From: Heliopora coerulea
Lineage: Eukaryota; Cnidaria; Anthozoa; Scleralcyonacea; Helioporidae
Assembly: GCA_030142905.1 (NCBI GenBank)
Contig: JASJOG010000016.1
Coordinates: forward strand, 747,001 to 811,000
DNA: 64,000 bases
Direction of reading: 5' to 3'
A model generated the notes under the pieces. That model saw only the letters and a program-made list of their open reading frames with translations. It did not search any database and had not been told where the DNA came from. The stretch's first letter is position 1. The number at the start of each line of letters is the position of its first letter. The translations under genes were made by a program, and so were the position numbers. Positions 63,856-64,000 of the stretch are shown in pieces.

Positions 63856-64000
63856 GCATCCCAAACCGACACGATTCAGACGGATTGAACCAACACAACG
63901 TGTATACTTTATTTACTAACTTCCAGACTCCATTACTAGTTCTCCCTTTATTACACTTCATGTAATAACAATATAAGGATCCTACATCCCTTTCCTTTTC
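63856..64000 (-). mobile_element. Possible LTR end of a retrotransposon running off the window
   Basis: R copy 3 stops at 63855 and unrelated sequence begins TGTAGCATCCCAAACC. On minus this is an end ...GGGATGCTACA, preceded by a polyadenylation-like TAAATAAAG and AATAAAGGG. That resembles the 3' end of an LTR (TG...CA). It cannot be confirmed within the window. Confidence 0.4.

Overview
This is eukaryotic, AT-rich, intron-bearing animal DNA, most likely from an anthozoan cnidarian such as a coral or sea anemone. The inference rests on the mix of Penelope-like (PLE), CR1/L2-like, hAT, piggyBac-like and tyrosine-recombinase repeats, and on the hammerhead and hammerhead-like motifs. The species cannot be read from the sequence alone. 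Only two host genes are supported. One is an intact 442-codon ORF at 14477-15805 (+), which I read as a WD40-like protein ending in a SOCS box. The other is the 5' part of a leucine-rich-repeat gene on the + strand: a signal-peptide exon at 38835-38934 and LRR exons at 47550-47676 and 48706-48780. Its first intron (8.6 kb) is packed with nested transposons.

Layout. 1-0.6 kb: the 5' end of a LINE (minus strand) running off the window edge. 1.8-4.5 kb: two tiny palindromic PLE derivatives and one PLE fragment. 5.9-9.15 kb: an inactivated hAT element with 16-bp terminal inverted repeats. 10.8-13.7 kb: inverted-repeat elements, a deleted mariner-like element and a LINE 3' end. 14.5-15.8 kb: the WD40/SOCS gene. 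16-24 kb: a foldback element, repeat tails, a SINE, a CR1-like LINE and a piggyBac-like element. 24.2-36 kb: a dense PLE zone with a complete composite element flanked by a 14-bp target duplication, a 2-kb palindromic element and two hammerhead ribozymes. 36.1-37.5 kb: a deleted Tc1-like element. 38.8-48.8 kb: the LRR gene, with nested PLE, tyrosine-recombinase (R family) and PLE insertions in intron 1. 50.3-55.2 kb: a PLE split by a LINE. 55.2-64 kb: two R-family copies, one of them split by a 5.3-kb hAT element that also carries an OTU-like protease ORF.

The main theme is one architecture repeated in several unrelated PLE lineages. An inverted copy of the 3' tail forms the left end, the coding body follows, and then comes the 3' tail with a short extra extension. 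Each tail carries a hammerhead-like fold, and where flanks are readable there are 10-14 bp target duplications. Tail-only versions of 110-400 bp occur at 1.8, 4.3, 11.5 and 55.8 kb and look like non-autonomous derivatives. Nearly all transposon genes here are broken. Almost everything outside the two host genes is repeat-derived or shows no recognisable content.
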